This document shows positions 58,701 through 64,000 of a stretch of 64,000 bases of DNA, one piece after another. A model generated the notes under the pieces. That model worked only from the letters and a program-made list of their open reading frames with translations. It ran no database searches and was not told the DNA's origin. The DNA lies in the NCBI GenBank assembly GCA_008711295.1, contig VUYV01000228.1, positions 186,001 through 250,000 of the forward strand. The letters are read 5' to 3'. Every line of letters begins with the position of its first letter. Position 1 is the first letter of the stretch. The translations under genes and the position numbers were made by a program. Source of the DNA: Anarhynchus alexandrinus. Taxonomy: Eukaryota; Chordata; Aves; Charadriiformes; Charadriidae.

Positions 58701-61700
58701 ATTTCAATAATACATCAACCCATTAACAGTTGGAATAAAGCTACACTTGTCAATAACTGCCAGCACGAAAAATATTCATAACCTCTGAAGTTTACTCAAA
58801 TAGCTTGCAATTCTTTGTCAATATACCTGCAAAGGTCTGGATTCATCATCTGAAAATTTACTACTTTATTTCACGACTGTGGCATATTTTTCAAGTACCT
58901 AAGCAATTTCCCTTCATTGCCTTTAAGAACAATTCACTTCCTTCAATATAAAGGAGTTTGCACTGCTAAACACCGTGAACTTAAGAGAGACAGCTTTGAG
59001 TCTTCACTAGTATAAATCCAACTGATTTTAAAAATGAAAATTGTATGGGTTTTAAGCATTGTATAAAATTTAGACACCAATGCTAATTTTACAGCAGACA
59101 ATATTCTACAAGTACTTTATGTTTAGTGAATACAAAGTACAGTGAGTATAAATAGCAGAGAACTCTGGCTTTATTATGCAAGGCATACAACAACTGTCAT
59201 ATAACTAGATGTTAACACAAATGAAAGAATCTGTTTTTACAGTGACCATTTTCAAAGTTTTATAGGAAACACCTGTTGCAACTGCTTGTCATTTTTTTAA
59301 GACCCCCAGTACAATACGAGAGGACAGAGGGAGACACTCAGATCACCTACACTGATGCCATTTATGACAAAGTCTGAGCAATACCACTGCAGAGCAGAGA
59401 CAGTTTTCTTGACAAGTCCTCAGTAATTTTTAAATTTCCAACACTGCCTAGCTCAGTGTAATGTGAAGAACCTGAGGGTGCCAAGACAAGTTGTAAAGAC
59501 TAGTATACCTGCATCCTGAGCTCCACTAGCTGAATCAAGGACTCGGACAACAGCCTGTGCCAGTCCAGTTCTGGCCTGCTGTGTTTCTATTCCTCTATTA
59601 CCAAGATGCAGAAGACATTCATAACTACATTTAATCAGCCATGTTTCTCATAGGCTGTATGTTCTGAACTCATCTTAAGATGTTTGTATTGGAGATCAGT
59701 CACACTGCATAAAGTAAAGATTGCACCTCACACTTTTGGCAGGCTGAATGGAACCATTACAGTGACATGAGCCTGATATCGCTGAAATTTCCTTAAATTG
59801 CTATGTGTGCTCATGTAAAACAAGTACTACATTTTCAAGTCAGAGTGCAGAAGCCAGCATTCTCAAGTACCTGTCTAACTGACCACAGATATTTTTTTTA
59901 GGGTTTTTCTTTAGTGGGGGGGTGGGGAAGATGTCTTTTAAGAACCAAAACAACCATCCTTTCCCAACCCAACCCCATTGCAGATTGTTGAAGACTGCTA
60001 CAAATTTCCAGTTCAAAAAGGTTCACAACATTCTCAATAGGATAACAGTGTTTGAAAACTTATATTTGTAGAAAGAATTATACCTTTAAAGCCTTCACAT
60101 TCCATTTATTTTGACTTCCTCATCATCATTAGATCTAGCATTCTCCACGTGTGTAGGAAGGGAGGGAAGAAGCTAAATGTCTAGCAGTACAAAAACATGC
60201 ATTATCTTTCACAAAGAAATGACACTTCACAGAAAAGATTATCAAACCTTATTTTATTTTGTTGTTTTGGGTTTTTCTTTTTGTTTCACTGGCCATGTTG
60301 CAGTAAGGAAAGTTTTCCAACATTTAACTGTTAAGGCACTTTTTCACTGCATAACCTAATAATGTGTCACACTTCAAGAAAACCTCATAGAACATATGGA
60401 ATAACATTAAATCATTCTAAACTTTGCATCAAAGTCATTATTAACAGGTAGTTCTCCAAACTCTGACGAAAAAGCAGAGCAACACCATTACAACATCACT
60501 ATCTTGTCTGTCAGTCCTAACAGTGCACATGACACTGGTTTAAGGGACAATAGCATGAGAGGATTCAGCACTTATAAAACTGCATTCCTTGCTGTGACCC
60601 GATCACTGCTATGACCTGTGACCTGACTTTTGCTGTTTTATTTAAAACAGGGAAAATTTTCTCAGCAGTAGGCATGGGCTGAAAGGTTTAAATTATTACA
60701 GCAACAAAATAATCTCACCATGAAACTAGTTTCACTTGTGTGAAGGCTTTGACAGCCTCATTTCTACAGTTTTAGAAATTATTGGCTGCAACAGTCCACC
60801 CCCCTTACTGGAGAAGGCCACCTTGCAGCAAAAATTCCTTATGCATCAGTTGCTTGTTTTAACAGTACAGAATATTAGAACAACTACTGATGAAGGCAGC
60901 TTCATGCCAGTACAGGCTCAATGTAGCAGAAGAGCAAGGTGAAACTCTTCAGGACAAAAGGTAGATGGAATGAGAGCTAGATGCACCAACTTATCCACCA
61001 GCCATAATTCTCAAGTGCTGTTCTTACCGCGTACAAAACGACAGTCTGTATTTCCCTTCTTATGTTCAGTAAGATTTACACTTTAATAAGGAGTAGCCAT
61101 GAAAACATCCTCTAAATTGCCAAATACCAACAGCTTAACCAAATCTCAGAGAAAGTAAGCAACTACCAGTTTTCCTTACCACAACTTACTCAGCACCTGC
61201 TGCAGCAGTTACACAAGCTTCACATATTCCAACTAGCAAGAGAAATTAACTACATCCTGAACAGGAGTTTCCCTTTCCAGCCCTGCATATAGTCATTTTG
61301 TCACATGCTCAAGTCTGTCTCTCTAGAGTCAAAAGTATAGAAAACACATCTTTGAACAGTACAAAAGTTCAATCGTTCTTCTTATCCAGTCATGGTAATG
61401 GTACTCCACAGCTTCTGGGATCGTTTAGTTTTAGTGCCTAAAAGAGTTGAAGACACGCTCTGCATTTAGATCTTTGCACAAAACTACTCAGAATCCCTTA
61501 AAACAAGGCAGATATCAGCTTTTATAATATGTAAGGGAAGATTGTTGGTGAAAATAAAGAAGTTGAAACAGAAAACTAATAGCTAAGCAGCTAGTTCTTT
61601 CCGACTTCATGTAAACAAAGACAGCACTAACCGCCAGGTGAAACAAAGTAATAGAATTAATGAAAAATAAAATCACTAGAAGAATGGATCAGTAGATCAA

Positions 61701-62539
61701 CTTTTTTTTTTTTTTTTTTTTTGTAAGAGACATCTGTGTGGAAAACTAATATGAAAGCAGACAACCACTAATGGCTTTTATGCTGTGAAGAGTCAGGCAT
61801 TCACAACAGCATTTCACATGGACATAATGATTCTATGATACACTGCAGAACCTTATAATCCACAGCAGCAGATTGGAAAGCAGCAAGTTACAAAGAAAGC
61901 AGTGGCAAGTCATCTATGATCTAAAGGTTTTTATATCAATCTCTATTCATTCTATATGTAAAGGCATCCATCATTAAAAACATTACTGAACTTACAGAAT
62001 TGTCACAGAATTGATCATTAGCATTCAAAGAGATTGACGTTACCAACAAAACTCTTAAGCCACACATTGATACAAACTATTCAAAAACTGTAGGAAGAAA
62101 ATATTCTCTGAAAAGGTTTCATGGACCCTTATTGTTTCCTACAACAAATTTCAAACACTAGATGGATGTGCCACATGTACAGTAAAAAGGGAAGAATTGG
62201 TCTTTCAGTGCAAGATGTTAACTACTGCAGCCTGCTATCAGTATTTATGGCCTTGAATTTGGTTCCTCTCTGCAATTCACCAAAAATTGCTTTTGGAGAC
62301 TGAAATATGCCATAAGGGACGATTAAAATAACTTACAAATGTAGATGTTTAAATAGATGACAACTTCACTGACATGCCCTCCCTCGATTCTTTAGAACAC
62401 ACCTTAGTAAAATACCTTACAAGCAACACATACCATTAAAAGTTTGGCTGACAAGGACAGACAGGACCCTGCTGCACAGTGATTTGCCACACAGTAAAAT
62501 CCTGGGCATCTGAAAGACTTTTTGTCTCAGGACAGGTGC
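49758..62539. other. Upstream non-coding region, no gene recognised
   Basis: AT-rich sequence without recognised repeats over about 12.8 kb. Strong-looking minus-strand splice donors occur near 49805, 51292, 52813, 54714 and 59508, and might mark leader exons of PCGF3, but none has a convincing acceptor plus supporting evidence. A poly(T) run of about 22 lies at 61701-61722. Confidence 0.4.
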
Positions 62540-63930
62540 CATGGTGACAGATGATGCAGAGAAGGCGGAGTTGCTAAATGCCTTCTTCGCTTCTGTCTTC
62601 ACTGTTCGGGCCAGTCCTCGGGAGACCCAGACTTTGCAGGTAACAGAGAAAGTCTGGAGGAAGCAAGACTTTCCCTTGGTTGACGAGGAGCAAGTTAGAG
62701 ATCAGTTAGATAAACTGGATATACACAAATCCATGGGGCCTGATGGGACGCACCCTCGAGTACTGAGGGAGCTGGGGGAAGTCATTGCTAGGCCGCTCTC
62801 CATCAAAAGGCCAAGAAGGATGACCCAGGAAACTACAGGCCAGTCAGCCTCAACTCCATCCCTGGAAAGATGATGGAACAGCTTGTGCTGGGTATCATTT
62901 CAAAGCACCTGGATGAAAAGAAGGTTATCAGAAGTAGTCAACACGGATTCACTAAGGGGAAGTCGTGTCTGACTAATCTGATAGCATTCTATGAGGAAGT
63001 GACTAGATGGGTGGATGAGGGGAGGGCAGTGGATGTTGTCTACCTTGACTTTGGCAAGGCTTTCGACACTGTCTTCCACATCATCCTCACAGGCAAGCTT
63101 AGGAAGTGTGGGCTAGATGAATGGACAGTGGGGTGGATTGAGAACTGGCTAACAGATAGAACTCAGAGGGTGGTGGTTAGTGGTGCAGAGTCTAGTTGGA
63201 GGTCAGTAACAAGTGGTGTCCCTCAAGGGTCAGTACTGGGTCCAGTCCTGTTCAATATATTCATCAATGATCTGGATGAAGGGATAGAGTGTACCATCAG
63301 CAAGTTTGCTGATGACACTAAACTGGGAGGAGTGGCTGACANNNNNNNNNNNNNNNNNNNNNNNNNNNNNNNNNNNNNNNNNNNNNNNNNNNNNNNNNNN
63401 NNNNNNNNNNNNNNNNNNNNNNNNNNNNNNNNNNNNNNNNNNNNNNNNNNNNNNNNNNNNNNNNNNNNNNNNNNNNNNNNNNNNNNNNNNNNNNNNNNNN
63501 NNNNNNNNNNNNNNNNNNNNNNNNNNNNNNNNNNNNNNNNNNNNNNNNNNNNNNNNNNNNNNNNNNNNNNNNNNNNNNNNNNNNNNNNNNNNNNNNNNNN
63601 NNNNNNNNNNNNNNNNNNNNNNNNNNNNNNNNNNNNNNNNNNNNNNNNNNNNNNNNNNNNNNNNNNNNNNNNNNNNNNNNNNNNNNNNNNNNNNNNNNNA
63701 TAGGAAGTTCCATCTTAACATGAGGAGGAACTTCTTTACTTTGAGGGTAGTGGAGCACTGGAACAGGTTGCCCAGAGAGGTTGTGGAGTCTCCCACTCTG
63801 GAGACATTCAAAACCCGCCTGGACACTGTCCTGTGCAACCTGTTGTAGGTGACTCTGCTCTGGCGGGGGGGTTGGACTAGATGATCTCCAGAGGTCCCTT
63901 CCAACCCTGACTATTCTGTGATTCTGTGAT
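62540..63930 (+). mobile_element. CR1 LINE, young copy with internal deletion and assembly gap
   Basis: Carries the EN-RT linker (62541-62873, SMGPDGTHPRVLRELGE). At about 62803 some RT sequence is missing (CTCTCCATC joins AAAAGGCCAAGAAGG), which breaks the frame. The RT palm resumes at 62870 with [31 protein letters not shown] and an intact FADD box. The element then runs into a run of N and ends after it in CTATTCTGTGATTCTGTGATG. It is the copy nearest to B at 29460. Confidence 0.94.
63342..63699. other. Assembly gap (358 N)
   Basis: Unresolved bases within the CR1 copy. By comparison with copy B, the missing CR1 segment should be about 618 bp (29695-30312 equivalent), so the N count is probably only an estimate. 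Confidence 0.99.
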
Positions 63931-64000
63931 GTACCATGTGCAGATCTCTTCATACATTATAAGCATTTGAAAAAGTAATTTCAGGGGAAAAAAAATTCAT

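Noticed and set aside
61701..61722. Poly(T) run that might mark the tail of a minus-strand processed retrocopy
   Set aside because: No coding or repeat homology precedes it on the minus strand and no target duplication is evident, so it is treated as a simple homopolymer.
63230..63953. Frames of 180-277 codons crossing the N run at 63342-63699
   Set aside because: Their length comes from untranslated N bases read as X. Only the flanking CR1 fragments are real.

Overview
The window is a piece of vertebrate, almost certainly avian, nuclear DNA. It is AT-rich and intron-rich, holds one recognisable host gene, and is studded with CR1 non-LTR retrotransposon copies. These carry the avian CR1 3' terminus (repeats of the type ATTCTATG or ATTCTGTG), and there is also an ERVL-like solo LTR with TGTCCTGG...CACGACA ends. 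The young CR1 copies and this LTR type suggest a bird; I cannot name the species.

The host gene is PCGF3 (Polycomb group RING finger 3), on the minus strand. Its complete coding sequence can be assembled by eye from eight exons between 34476 (ATG) and 16695 (TAA). All junctions are GT-AG, the summed length is 729 nt, and the product is 242 aa, the length I recall for human PCGF3. A C3HC4 RING lies at residues 17-55, an acidic linker at about 126-148 and the C-terminal ubiquitin-like RAWUL region at about 155-242. Two further exons upstream (37821-37888 and 40214-40256) have good splice sites and probably belong to the 5' leader. The nearer one opens an in-frame ATG that would add 17 residues in front of the usual start. 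No CpG-island promoter is visible, so transcription probably starts beyond position 64000 or at an unrecognised site.

Layout: 1-1225 unassigned; 1226-2275 one copy (minus) of an unclassified GC-rich dispersed repeat; 2276-8773 unassigned; 8774-9319 CR1; 9320-16694 free of recognisable repeats and probably in large part PCGF3 3' UTR; 16695-34485 PCGF3 coding exons. The introns hold an ancient L3/CR1-type LINE (about 17080-17700), a CR1 fragment (24732-25306), the solo LTR (26138-26871) and a nested CR1-in-CR1 (28331-31261). From 34486 to 64000, the region upstream of the coding exons, there are more CR1 copies (35968-36234, about 38277-38400, 41822-42108, 46485-47578, 48553-49757, 62540-63930), the second copy of the GC-rich repeat (44931-46456), and a 358-N assembly gap inside the last CR1.

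No bacterial, plasmid, CRISPR or phage features are present. Most long open frames are CR1 reverse-transcriptase relics or chance frames. The most useful observations are the possible PCGF3 N-terminal extension, the fused 490-codon frame made by one CR1 landing in another, the tandem repeat apparently seeded by a CR1 5' junction, and the paired inverted unclassified repeats.
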